From Prevotellaceae bacterium UBA2744 (GTDB lineage Bacteria > Bacteroidota > Bacteroidia > Bacteroidales > Bacteroidaceae): a stretch of 64,000 bases of DNA. The position numbers were made by a program, and so were the translations under genes. This document shows positions 24,994 to 33,836 of this stretch, in pieces. The notes under the pieces are model-generated. The model did no database searches. It was not told where the DNA came from and was given only the letters and a program-made list of their open reading frames with translations. The stretch covers positions 80,978-144,977 of the forward strand of contig DEJQ01000026.1 of the NCBI GenBank assembly GCA_002353575.1. The letters are read 5' to 3'. The stretch's first letter is position 1. Every line of letters begins with the position of its first letter.

Positions 24994-26193
24994 ATGCTTC
25001 AAGGAAAAAAAATCGTACTCGGCATCACAGGTAGCATAGCTGCCTATAAATCATGCCTCATCATACGTCAGCTCATCAAACACGGGGCTGACGTTCAAGT
25101 CGTAATAACCCCTGCCGGAAAGGAGTTCATCACACCCATCACTCTATCTGCCCTCACCAGCAGACCTGTGATCAGTGATTTCTTCTCGCAACGCGACGGC
25201 ACATGGCACAGCCATGTTGACCTGGGGCTATGGGCCGACGTCATGCTCATCGCTCCTGCTACTGCATCGACCATCGGAAAGATGGCAAACGGAATTGCCG
25301 ATAATATGCTCATCACCACCTATTTGAGCATGAAGGCACCCGTTTTCATTGCTCCAGCAATGGATCTCGACATGTATGCCCACCCTACCACACAGCAGAA
25401 CTTGCAGCGACTCCAGTCGTTCGGCAACCACATCATCGAACCACAGACAGGATTCCTGGCAAGCAAACTTGAAGGCAAGGGGCGTATGGAGGAACCCGAG
25501 GCTATAGTAGAAGTCCTTGAACAGTTCTTCACACAGACGTCGGATTTACACGGCAAGAAGGTTCTCATCACCGCCGGACCTACATACGAGAAGATTGACC
25601 CTGTTCGTTTCATTGGTAATTACTCATCCGGCAAGATGGGTATCGCCCTGGCTGAGGAATGTGCTGACCGTGGTGCTGAAGTCACCCTCGTCTGCGGTCC
25701 CGTATCCCCCTCACTTCTACCCCGCCGGCAGGAAATCAGACGAATTGATGTAGAAAGTGCTGAACAGATGTACAATGCCTGTACTGAACTCTATCCTTCA
25801 ATGGATGCAGGCATCCTTTGTGCAGCTGTTGCAGACTTCACCCCCAACAATGTAGCTGACCACAAGATAAAGCGTGAAGGTGACGATATGATACTGCATC
25901 TGAAGCCCACCAGAGACATCGCAGCCGAATTGGGAAAGACAAAGCGAAAAGGGCAGTTGCTTGTAGGGTTTGCCCTCGAAACCAACGACGAGACAACCAA
26001 CGCACATCTGAAACTGACAAAGAAGAATTTCGATTTCATCGTGCTGAACTCACTCAACGACAAGGGAGCAGGATTCCGTACCGACACGAATAAGATCAGC
26101 ATCATAACAGCCAAGGAGCAGATCGATTTCCCTTTGAAGTCAAAGAAAGAAGTGGCTCGCGACATAATTACTCAGTTAGTTGACCTGTTCTGA
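24994..26193 (+). CDS. coaBC: Bifunctional phosphopantothenoylcysteine decarboxylase / phosphopantothenate-cysteine ligase
   Basis: A 399-residue fusion of two steps in coenzyme A synthesis. The N-terminal flavoprotein (CoaC) shows GSIAAYKSC, IAPATASTIGKMANGIADN and PAMDLDMYAHP. The C-terminal ligase (CoaB) starts at VLITAGPTYEKIDPVRFIGNYSSG near residue 188 and carries the conserved lysine region DHKIKRE. Length is standard. It begins 10 bp after dnaN and is followed after 18 bp by DUF4835. Confidence 0.95.
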   Translation: MLQGKKIVLGITGSIAAYKSCLIIRQLIKHGADVQVVITPAGKEFITPITLSALTSRPVISDFFSQRDGTWHSHVDLGLWADVMLIAPATASTIGKMANGIADNMLITTYLSMKAPVFIAPAMDLDMYAHPTTQQNLQRLQSFGNHIIEPQTGFLASKLEGKGRMEEPEAIVEVLEQFFTQTSDLHGKKVLITAGPTYEKIDPVRFIGNYSSGKMGIALAEECADRGAEVTLVCGPVSPSLLPRRQEIRRIDVESAEQMYNACTELYPSMDAGILCAAVADFTPNNVADHKIKREGDDMILHLKPTRDIAAELGKTKRKGQLLVGFALETNDETTNAHLKLTKKNFDFIVLNSLNDKGAGFRTDTNKISIITAKEQIDFPLKSKKEVARDIITQLVDLF

Positions 26194-26211
26194 CATTTTT
26201 CCTTCATTGCA

Positions 26212-27111
26212 ATGTCACGTTTCCTCATTATCACATTCACATTCCTCTGCTATGCTACGCTGAGTTATAGCCAAGAGCTCAACTGTACAGTAAAGGTAAT
26301 ACACTCACAAGTGCAAGGCACCAACACGTCAGTGTTCACCACCCTCGAGACTGCCATCACAGAATTCATGAACAATCGCTCGTGGACCGACCTGCAGTTT
26401 CAGAAGGACGAACGCATCGAGGCAACGATCAACATAACTATAACGAAATATGTAGAGGGACAAAACCATTTCACAGGTGAGATACTCTTGCAGTTGGCAC
26501 GTCCCGTATTCAATTCTTCCTACAACTCCACGGTATTCTCTATCAAGGATACCAACTTGGAATTCAACTACAAGGAGTACGACCCCTTGGAATGGAACGA
26601 GAACAACCTCGACAACAACCTGACAGCCGTCCTCGCGTATTATGCCTATCTCTTCATAGGCATGGACATGGACACCTTTTCACCTCTTGGCGGCACACAG
26701 ATTCTGCATACAGTAGAAAACATAGTTAACAACGCGCAGACGCTGGCAGAACCTGGCTGGAGTGCATTCAAGGACACGAAGAATCGCCATGCCATCATCA
26801 ACGACTATATGGAGAGTTCGATGGAGCCCTTCCGTCAGTTGCAGTATAAATATTATCGTCAGGGACTCGACGAGATGGCAAACAATGCCGACCGCGGACG
26901 CACAGCCATAACTGAATCGATTGAGTTACTCAACGAGGCTCACCAGAACAAGCCACTCTCAATGCTTCCGCAACTTTTCACAGAATATAAGCGCGATGAA
27001 ATCGTGAATATATACAAGGGACACGGCACTGAAAAGGAGCGTCAGAGTGTCAAAGACATCTGCTCAGGTATCAATGCCAGTCTAAACTCATATTGGAATA
27101 AGATCAAGTAA
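26212..27111 (+). CDS. DUF4835 secreted protein
   Basis: A 299-residue protein with a cleavable signal peptide (about residues 1-20, ending in SYS). It matches DUF4835, a Bacteroidota-only family found next to coaBC and recN in most members, with landmarks ELNCTVKVIHSQVQGTN and YAYLFIGMDMDTFSPLGGTQ. Function is unknown. The stable link to DNA metabolism and coenzyme A genes is not explained, since this protein should be periplasmic. Confidence 0.85.
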   Translation: MSRFLIITFTFLCYATLSYSQELNCTVKVIHSQVQGTNTSVFTTLETAITEFMNNRSWTDLQFQKDERIEATINITITKYVEGQNHFTGEILLQLARPVFNSSYNSTVFSIKDTNLEFNYKEYDPLEWNENNLDNNLTAVLAYYAYLFIGMDMDTFSPLGGTQILHTVENIVNNAQTLAEPGWSAFKDTKNRHAIINDYMESSMEPFRQLQYKYYRQGLDEMANNADRGRTAITESIELLNEAHQNKPLSMLPQLFTEYKRDEIVNIYKGHGTEKERQSVKDICSGINASLNSYWNKIK

Positions 27112-27116
27112 CATAT

Positions 27117-28790
27117 ATGCTCACCCATCTTCACATAGAAAACTACGCCCTCATCGAGCAACTCGACCTTGAGCTGCACGACGGCTTTTCTGTTATCACA
27201 GGCGAGACGGGTGCTGGCAAGTCTATCCTTCTCGGAGCCATAGGACTCATTCTAGGTAATCGCGCCGACAGTAAGAGCATAAAGACGAATGCGAATCGTT
27301 GTATTGTCGAAGCTACATTTAATCTTAACGGCTACGACTGCACTGATTTCTTCACGGAGAACGACCTTGATTATGATGCATCCGAATGCATCATTCGCCG
27401 GGAACTCACCACCGCCGGGAAAAGTCGCGCCTTCATCAACGACACTCCCGTACAGCTTTCTCTGTTGAAAGTCCTCGGCGACCGACTTATCGACATCCAC
27501 TCGCAGCACCAGAACCTGCTACTCTCGCAGTCCAACTTCCAGTTATCCGTACTCGACACAATAGCCGAGAACACTACCCTCCTCCAGCAATACCAGACTG
27601 AGTACAGTACCTACAGGAAGTTATGTGATAAATACGAAGATGCAGTCAGTCAGGCACAGCAGAGTCATGATGACGAAGAGTATCTACGTTTTCAGCTACA
27701 GCAACTCACCGACGCAAAGCTACAGGACGGCGAACAGACTGAACTGGAATCGGAACAGGAAATCCTGGAGCATGCCGAAGAGATAAAACAGGCGCTTTTC
27801 TCTGCTGGTGAGACCCTGCAAACCACAACTGACGGCAGCGACGCCCTGTCCCTTCTGCGGTCAGCCATGCAGTCGCTCGAACACATAACCGGCATACTGC
27901 CAGCTGCCGATGAAATTCTGCAGCGCCTACAGTCATGCAACATAGAACTACAGGATATTGCCGATGAAATCGCATCACAGAGTGACGCCATAGACTACAA
28001 TCCTGAACGCCTCTCTTATGTATCAGAACGTCTGGGAACTATCTATTCTCTACAGAAGAAACATCACCTCGACTCCGTGGCCGAACTGCTCGTACTGCAG
28101 GCAAACCTTGAGCAGAAACTCAACCTTATAACCAATTCCGATGAACTCTTGTCCGAGTTGAAGAAAAAGTACGAGGCTAAGCTGACCGAGGCAACTGCAA
28201 TTGCTGAGAAACTACATAAGAAACGCATAGATGCAGCAAAGACATTGCAAAAGCAAATCTCCGCAATCCTGCAGTCGTTAGGAATGCCAAACGTGCAGTT
28301 TACCGTTGAACTGCAGGCAGGCGAACTTACCTCTACAGGCACAGACACAGCCACATTCCTGTTCTCCTCAAACAAGAATGTGCCGCCACAGCCCCTGTCG
28401 AAGATTGCCTCCGGCGGTGAAATCGCACGACTCATGCTCTCGCTCAAATCCATTCTGGCAAGCAAACAGAACCTGCCCACTATCATATTCGATGAAATCG
28501 ACACAGGTGTCAGCGGAGTCATTGCAGAGAAAATGGCACATATCATGGCAGAGATGGCTTCCTACGGACGTCAGGTAATCTCCATCACCCACCTGCCTCA
28601 GATAGCCGCCATCGGCCAGCATCATTTCAAGGTGTATAAGGACGACACAACCGACTCTACCCACTCGCATATCATTCCGCTCACACCCGAACAACGTGTA
28701 GAAGAGATTGCACATATGCTTTCAGGCGCCAACCTCACCGAGGCAGCACTTCAAAACGCAAAAGCGTTACTCTCTGATACTCTCGCTTAA
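27117..28790 (+). CDS. recN: DNA repair protein RecN
   Basis: A 557-residue SMC-like ATPase of double-strand break repair. Walker A GETGAGKSIL is at residues 30-39, a long coiled coil fills about 150-360, the ABC signature is LSKIASGGEIARLMLSLK, and Walker B is TIIFDEIDTGVSG. Length is standard. It starts 5 bp after DUF4835 and its 3' end overlaps the convergent DUF2520 gene by 24 bp. Confidence 0.95.
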   Translation: MLTHLHIENYALIEQLDLELHDGFSVITGETGAGKSILLGAIGLILGNRADSKSIKTNANRCIVEATFNLNGYDCTDFFTENDLDYDASECIIRRELTTAGKSRAFINDTPVQLSLLKVLGDRLIDIHSQHQNLLLSQSNFQLSVLDTIAENTTLLQQYQTEYSTYRKLCDKYEDAVSQAQQSHDDEEYLRFQLQQLTDAKLQDGEQTELESEQEILEHAEEIKQALFSAGETLQTTTDGSDALSLLRSAMQSLEHITGILPAADEILQRLQSCNIELQDIADEIASQSDAIDYNPERLSYVSERLGTIYSLQKKHHLDSVAELLVLQANLEQKLNLITNSDELLSELKKKYEAKLTEATAIAEKLHKKRIDAAKTLQKQISAILQSLGMPNVQFTVELQAGELTSTGTDTATFLFSSNKNVPPQPLSKIASGGEIARLMLSLKSILASKQNLPTIIFDEIDTGVSGVIAEKMAHIMAEMASYGRQVISITHLPQIAAIGQHHFKVYKDDTTDSTHSHIIPLTPEQRVEEIAHMLSGANLTEAALQNAKALLSDTLA

Positions 28791-29525
28791 CAATTTGTAG
28801 ATTTCCTGCAACTGCGGTTCACCCTTCAGCAGTTGTATGTGTTTTTCCATTACATTCGTATCCCATCTCACTGCCGGACCAGTCTGTGCCTTCCTGGGCG
28901 ACAGCTCATGCACCTTCCGTGCAGTCTCGTCTATCAACGGCAACATGACTTCGAAAGGCAATCCGCCATGTTCCTTCAGCAATCTTTCTGAAATGGCATA
29001 ACAATGGTTAGCGAAATTGCAGCAGAACACTGCCGACAGATGCAGATACTTACGAGCTTCACTATTTGCCTCATAAACTCTCTCAGACAGCGTTTCTGCC
29101 AATCCTCTAAGCATCGCTCCGTCCGCCTTGTCTGCCGCCTCTACAAAGCATGGAATCTCACGGAAGAGGACCTTCCTCTCCTTCGAGAAAGTCTGCATCG
29201 GGTAAAGCACGCCTCTTCGCTTCGTAGGCAGAGTTTCCATTGGCATACTCCCTGCAGTATGTACCAGAAAACGTTCCTCGTGTCCGGCAGCCAGACTACG
29301 CGCCACGTCAGCGAGCGCACCATCCTTCACGGCGATGATATACACATCTGCTCCGTCTGTCACCTGCTCCAACTCCGTAGTCCACGGACAATGCAACATA
29401 GCAGCCAACCTTTCGGCCGACTGCTCTGTTCTGCTATATACCTGCAGCAGCTCATGTCCCGCCTCTGCAAGTGCCATTCCTATATTCGTTGCCAGATTTC
29501 CGGCTCCGATTAATGCTATTTTCAA
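28767..29525 (-). CDS. Rossmann-fold/DUF2520 oxidoreductase-like protein
   Basis: A 252-residue NAD(P)-binding protein. The nucleotide motif GAGNLATNIGMALAEAGH is at the N-terminus, and the second half is the DUF2520 helical dimerisation domain (PCFVEAADKADG to FCCNFANHCY). The fold resembles ketopantoate reductase and pyrroline-5-carboxylate reductase; the reaction is not known. Its start overlaps the purD stop by 4 bp, so it is co-translated with purD. The end overlaps recN tail to tail. Confidence 0.82.
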   Translation of the reverse strand: MKIALIGAGNLATNIGMALAEAGHELLQVYSRTEQSAERLAAMLHCPWTTELEQVTDGADVYIIAVKDGALADVARSLAAGHEERFLVHTAGSMPMETLPTKRRGVLYPMQTFSKERKVLFREIPCFVEAADKADGAMLRGLAETLSERVYEANSEARKYLHLSAVFCCNFANHCYAISERLLKEHGGLPFEVMLPLIDETARKVHELSPRKAQTGPAVRWDTNVMEKHIQLLKGEPQLQEIYKLLSESIRE

Positions 29526-30841
29526 AGGTCTCCTCCGATATCTCTTCTGAAATACTTTCCTTCAAACTGAATCTTGGCAGCCTCAGTGAACGATTTCTTC
29601 AAAGCCTCGTCCTTACTGCTACCATACGATGAAACGGCTATGACACGTCCGCCGGCAGTCACCACCTTACCATCCTTCAACGCCGTACCGGCATGGAAAA
29701 CCACACTGCCGTTTACATTCTCTATACCTGTAATCTCAAAGCCCTTCTTATATGCTTGCGGATAGCCGCCCGACACCATCATTACGCACACCACATTGCG
29801 TGGGTCAACCTCCAGCGTGCGTTTATCCAGATTTCCTTCAGCCACACCTTCAAGCAGATCTACGAGATCCGACTTTATTCTAAGCATCACGCTCTCGGTC
29901 TCCGGGTCGCCCATACGCACATTATATTCGATGACTACAGGGTCGCCAGCCTTTGCATAGGCATAGTCCCTATCGACCTTTATCAGTCCGAGGAAGATAA
30001 AACCTTTGTACTCGATGCCTTCTTCCTTCAGCCCCCGGATGGTAGGTTTAACGATGCGCTCCTCCACCTTCTTCATCCACCCTTCGTCGGCAAACGGAAC
30101 AGGACTGACGGACCCCATTCCACCAGTATTCAGACCTGTATCGCCTTCACCAATACGCTTATAATCCTTTGCCTCGGGCAGAATTTTATAGTTCTCGCCG
30201 TCTGTCAATACGAACACCGAGCACTCGATGCCGGAAAGGAACTCTTCGATTACCACCGTTGCGCTGGCCTCGCCAAACATACCGTCGAGCATACCGCGAA
30301 ATTCCTTCTTAGCCTCTTCGAGCGTTGGCACAATCAGCACACCCTTACCGGCACAGAGTCCGTCAGCTTTCAAGACGTATGGCGGCTGAAGTGTTTCCAG
30401 GAATTTGATTCCCTCTTCGATATTCGTACCGTTGAACGAACGGTAGGCAGCTGTAGGAATACCATGTCTCTGCATGAATCCTTTGGCGAAATCCTTTGAG
30501 CCCTCAAGCACGGCACCCGCCTTGCTCGGACCGATAACAGGAATCCGTCTGAGTTCGGCATCATTCTTGAAGTAGTCATACACACCCTTGACCAGCGGAT
30601 CTTCCGGTCCTACGACCACCATGTCGATACCGTTCGTCAGCACAAAATCCCGGATTCCATCGAAGTCATCCGCCTTCAGACCTACGTTCTCACTCTTAGC
30701 CGCAGACGAACCGCCAAGTGTCATTCCGGCAGTACCTGCATTACCTGGAGCCACATACAGTGCACTCACCTTCTGGCTCTGAGCTATTTTCCATGCGATA
30801 GCGTGTTCTCTGCCACCGCTTCCAAGCAAAAGTATTTTCAT
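29522..30841 (-). CDS. purD: Phosphoribosylamine-glycine ligase
   Basis: A 439-residue ATP-grasp enzyme for the second step of purine synthesis (phosphoribosylamine + glycine + ATP to GAR). Clear motifs are LLLGSGGREHAIAWKI at the N-terminus, YVLKADGLCAGKGVLI and the metal-binding YNVRMGDPETE. Length is typical. It is followed by DUF2520 with a 4-bp overlap. No consensus promoter was found in the short stretch upstream. Confidence 0.95.
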   Translation of the reverse strand: MKILLLGSGGREHAIAWKIAQSQKVSALYVAPGNAGTAGMTLGGSSAAKSENVGLKADDFDGIRDFVLTNGIDMVVVGPEDPLVKGVYDYFKNDAELRRIPVIGPSKAGAVLEGSKDFAKGFMQRHGIPTAAYRSFNGTNIEEGIKFLETLQPPYVLKADGLCAGKGVLIVPTLEEAKKEFRGMLDGMFGEASATVVIEEFLSGIECSVFVLTDGENYKILPEAKDYKRIGEGDTGLNTGGMGSVSPVPFADEGWMKKVEERIVKPTIRGLKEEGIEYKGFIFLGLIKVDRDYAYAKAGDPVVIEYNVRMGDPETESVMLRIKSDLVDLLEGVAEGNLDKRTLEVDPRNVVCVMMVSGGYPQAYKKGFEITGIENVNGSVVFHAGTALKDGKVVTAGGRVIAVSSYGSSKDEALKKSFTEAAKIQFEGKYFRRDIGGDL

Positions 30842-30904
30842 TGTCGTAATAATTTTCCGCGAAGATACAAACTATTTATGAAATACTCAATTACAACAGA
30901 AAAA

Positions 30905-30932
30905 AACTCCCGCACATCACTGCGCAGGAGTT
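30905..30932 (-). terminator. Terminator of the first secreted-protein cassette
   Basis: The arms aactcc (30905-30910) and ggagtt (30927-30932), with cgc/gcg inside, form a hairpin; on the minus strand it is followed by a T-run. It closes the transcript that runs leftward through the secreted protein, the 54-residue peptide and the structured element. Confidence 0.65.
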
Positions 30933-30977
30933 CAATCAACTTTTTAATAAGTTTTCTTAACACTTTAAATTATTATT

Positions 30978-31055
30978 CAGCCATGTATCTCGCGACACGT
31001 CCGAAGGCTGTTATACTAACTATTTTGAAAATGACTGACTTGCGTCAGCTTTATC
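30978..31055 (-). ncRNA. Structured 3' element, copy 1
   Basis: One of three related sequences (others at 51923-51993 and 53474-53544). Read on the minus strand it has the box GATAAAG, a hairpin CTGAC-GCAA-GTCAG (31035-31048), a variable spacer, an outer stem CAGCC/GGCTG (30978-30982 with 31006-31010) and an inner hairpin GTGTC-GCGA-GATAC (30985-30998) with a GNRA loop. Compared with the other copies, CTGAC/GTCAG replaces CTGGC/GCCAG and CAGCC/GGCTG replaces TTCGCC/GGCGAA, so pairing is kept. It lies between the small peptide gene and the terminator. Function unknown. Confidence 0.65.
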
Positions 31056-31148
31056 GAGAGCCCCTCGCCGTCCTCTCTCTCCTACGTCGGTGAGGAGGAA
31101 CGGCTGAGGGTGTAAGACCAAATCAAACTTCCTGCCACCCTGCTTATT

Positions 31149-31211
31149 TTTCCGTAACTGTCGGAAACTTTTTCCGCAGTGAGCGGAAATTTTTCCGTAC
31201 CGAACGGAAAA
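31149..31211. repeat. Three tandem hairpins, TTTCCG/CGGAAA type
   Basis: Three short inverted repeats stand side by side: tttccg/cggaaa (31149-31167), tttccgc/gcggaaa (31171-31189) and ttttccgt/acggaaaa (31191-31211). Stems lengthen from 6 to 8 bp while the loops differ (ttaactgt region, agtga, accga). They lie in the 3' part of the first cassette, just after the peptide gene. No known element was recognised. Confidence 0.65.
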
Positions 31212-31234
31212 GGGTTCGCAGGGCAAAAAAGAGT

Positions 31235-31399
31235 TTACCAGAAGAGGTCATCGCTATAGTCACCGTCGCCCAAACCGAGGTTACCACTTTCCTCTTGAGT
31301 TGGTGTAGTCATGAGTACTTCACCGCCAGACAGACAGATCATTTGCTCCGCATTCACTTTTACCACTTCTATGAGTGGCTGCATATATATTTTTTTCAT
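31235..31399 (-). CDS. 54-residue peptide, MKKxYxxP family, copy 1
   Basis: A short gene 20 bp downstream of the large secreted-protein gene, on the same strand. It begins MKKIYMQPLIEVVKV, has a Ser/Gly-rich middle (CLSGGEVLM) and an acidic end finishing DDLFW. A perfect AGGAGG (complement of 31409-31414) stands 10 nt before the ATG; such a Shine-Dalgarno site is unusual in this phylum and strongly supports translation. Two paralogues sit in the same position after two other secreted-protein genes. There is no signal peptide or membrane helix. Function unknown; a peptide precursor, a regulator or a partner of the secreted protein are all possible. Confidence 0.75.
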   Translation of the reverse strand: MKKIYMQPLIEVVKVNAEQMICLSGGEVLMTTPTQEESGNLGLGDGDYSDDLFW

Positions 31400-31419
31400 T
31401 GTATTATTCCTCCTTAGAT

Positions 31420-33696
31420 TTATTTGTTAATGTACTTCTTTCCGTTCTTAATCACGATTCCCTTGTAGCCCTTAGACACCTGCTGACCAGCAGTGTTGTA
31501 GAGAACAGCATCGTCATCAGCCTTCAGACTGTCGCCATCAGAAATCTCAGCGATGCCAGTAGCTGCACCGTCCAGGCTGAACGCCTTGACACTGAGTGCT
31601 GACAGTTCAGAAGCTAAAAGGTATGCAGTGTTAGCACCTACAGTAAATGCCTTTGCATTATTGTAGAAGCCTACACCTGATGTACCGTTCATAAGAACAT
31701 AACCTGTATTAGCATCGATGTTAGTGTTGCTTGTAACACCATGAAGTATGTTGGCAGATACATCTACATCGCTTGTAGCTGCAACAGGAATAGCGCAGAC
31801 GCCTTCTCCCTTAAGCAAGAGACCTGTGTTTGCAGGAACCTTACCGTTTACTTCTGTCAATGTCAATGCAGTACCAGTATTGCCAGTAACGATGTATGCC
31901 TGAGTCAGGTTCTCAATGCTGCTTGAGAAATCCAGAATGTATGGTGAGCAGTATGTTGCCCAACCAGCAGAAGTAATGGTCTTGGAAACGGAAACAGGAC
32001 GCTGAGTATAAACAGTCAAAGAATGTATATACCCACTCTTTGTCGGTGTAAAGGTGGCATTTCCAGCAGCTGTAACAACGAATGTTGAGTTGTTGTTCGC
32101 AGTAGAAATGAATGCATCTTTTGTAACATTTGTGCCAGAAGTTACTGCATCTCCAGTAAATACTATTACATCACCAGCAGACAATTCTGTAATTACCATT
32201 GAACCATTTACATTATATGGCCAAAGACCTGTATTGTAAGATTTACCTGAACCATAATTACGTACCTGCCAGTTTACATCGTTTACACCAAACTTAGCAT
32301 TGAAGCCATCATTTGTAATACTATAATATCCAGAAACCAGCTCTTCACCGCTCTTAGTTACAGAGGCACTTGAATTTGATTCGGTAGCTATAGCCATTGC
32401 CAAGGCATCCAAATCCATTGACCAATCAGTTCTATAAGTTGAGAGATCTATGTACGTTGGAGTTACAACGACATCATTAGACTTTGCATAACCGCTTGCA
32501 TATGACCAGAACTTATATGTAGAACCAACAGCAGCTTCAACAGTTTCGCCACTATTAATAGTTTGAGGCTCACCATCATTTACGCTATATTTCACTACAG
32601 CAACAGGAGTCAACAACTTATCTGTTTGGTTTGAAGTAAGCGTAAGGGTATATTTACCGTCACTATAAGCGCCTGTAGTATATGCAGGAGCGTTCAGTTG
32701 AATCTCTGTACCTGCCTCGAAAGCTATGTTCTCTGTCTCTGCGCTTGCAGAACCCTTAGTAGCCTTAACTTTAATATTGGTATTAGCAGAGATAACGAGT
32801 GAGGTACCAGCAGTATATGTCTCGCCATTATCGGTTGAATAGTACAGATCTGCGCCATCAGTTGTGCATGAGAATGTAACTGTACGATTAACACCGTCAA
32901 CAGCTGTGATAGCAGCGGTAGGTACATCAACAGCATCCATATCTATCAACTGTGAAGTGATAGTAGAAGCTGTCTTTGCCGATGAGGTACTGATAGTGAT
33001 AGCTTTGACAGTGCATGTAGCATCGACATCAAATGGTGCAGTATATTTTGTTGAACTTGCTGTAGGGTCAGTACCATCAGTTGTATAATAAGTGGTAACT
33101 GGAGCCAACAAGTTTGATGCACCATCAGTAATAGTCACAGTACGTTTACTGCCGTTTGCCTCAGAATCAATAGAGGGAGCGGTCACACTCTCTGTTGCAT
33201 TGGTTGTTATAACAATTGAAGATATCTTACAAGAAGTTTTTGCCTGGAAACTCAAATTTCCCGCTGCATTTATGGGAATCTCTGTTCCTGTGGTATAACT
33301 TGTCCAATCACTCGTATTACCTGTCCAATTAGTAATATTTCCTCTAACCATTATGGCACCTTGAGAGAAATTGATAGTTACCTTATCACCACTTGCAAGT
33401 CCACAGATTCCTACATGGTCACCTTTATCTCTTTGGGCATAAAGTCCAGCTGCTTCAATAGAGAAACTTCCTGCAAACTGAAAACCAAAACGATTATGTA
33501 CCTCGTCAAAATTTGATGCATAGTAATGTTCTGTGCTGTTAGCCTTAAATCCTGAAGTACTTGATTTGGTCAATGTTTTAGCCGTGTACGACGTAAAGTC
33601 ATACGTCACAGTTGTCTGTGCCCACGCATTTGCACTTCCTATGAGCAGACCGCACGCCACAAGAAGCGACTTGAAAGAAAAAGTAAATTTTTTCAT
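31420..33696 (-). CDS. Large secreted protein with chitobiase-like repeats and sorting-type tail
   Basis: A 758-residue exported protein: signal peptide (about 1-26, ending in AWA), a beta-rich N-terminal domain, then two or three domains of the chitobiase/beta-hexosaminidase C-terminal type (TYYTTDGTDPTASSTKYTAP, DLYYSTDNGETY), then a module with ATYCSPYILDF and PANTGLLLKGEG that recurs in the 59589-63764 protein. The C-terminus YKGIVIKNGKKYINK resembles type IX secretion tails. No catalytic domain was recognised, so glycan binding or surface display is likely. The leader is about 400 nt and contains a structured RNA. Confidence 0.8.
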   Translation of the reverse strand: MKKFTFSFKSLLVACGLLIGSANAWAQTTVTYDFTSYTAKTLTKSSTSGFKANSTEHYYASNFDEVHNRFGFQFAGSFSIEAAGLYAQRDKGDHVGICGLASGDKVTINFSQGAIMVRGNITNWTGNTSDWTSYTTGTEIPINAAGNLSFQAKTSCKISSIVITTNATESVTAPSIDSEANGSKRTVTITDGASNLLAPVTTYYTTDGTDPTASSTKYTAPFDVDATCTVKAITISTSSAKTASTITSQLIDMDAVDVPTAAITAVDGVNRTVTFSCTTDGADLYYSTDNGETYTAGTSLVISANTNIKVKATKGSASAETENIAFEAGTEIQLNAPAYTTGAYSDGKYTLTLTSNQTDKLLTPVAVVKYSVNDGEPQTINSGETVEAAVGSTYKFWSYASGYAKSNDVVVTPTYIDLSTYRTDWSMDLDALAMAIATESNSSASVTKSGEELVSGYYSITNDGFNAKFGVNDVNWQVRNYGSGKSYNTGLWPYNVNGSMVITELSAGDVIVFTGDAVTSGTNVTKDAFISTANNNSTFVVTAAGNATFTPTKSGYIHSLTVYTQRPVSVSKTITSAGWATYCSPYILDFSSSIENLTQAYIVTGNTGTALTLTEVNGKVPANTGLLLKGEGVCAIPVAATSDVDVSANILHGVTSNTNIDANTGYVLMNGTSGVGFYNNAKAFTVGANTAYLLASELSALSVKAFSLDGAATGIAEISDGDSLKADDDAVLYNTAGQQVSKGYKGIVIKNGKKYINK

Positions 33697-33836
33697 AAAA
33701 AATAAAATGTTAAAATGTTAGTAAATAGTAACTTAAAAAGTTATGTAGATTGTCTTTTTTACTTCTGCTTTAACACTTCCGATTCATGGTATAGGCACAA
33801 AAAAGAAGCGTAAGACTGCGTATTGTACTACATCTC

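Noticed and set aside
30803..31093. Plus-strand open frame containing MYLATRPKAV over the first 3' element
   Set aside because: The other two copies of the element have in-frame stops at the same place, while RNA pairing is kept. The open frame is chance.
31235..31399. Reading the small peptides as classical RiPP precursors
   Set aside because: No modifying enzyme, protease or exporter gene lies near any of the three copies, so this stays only one possibility.
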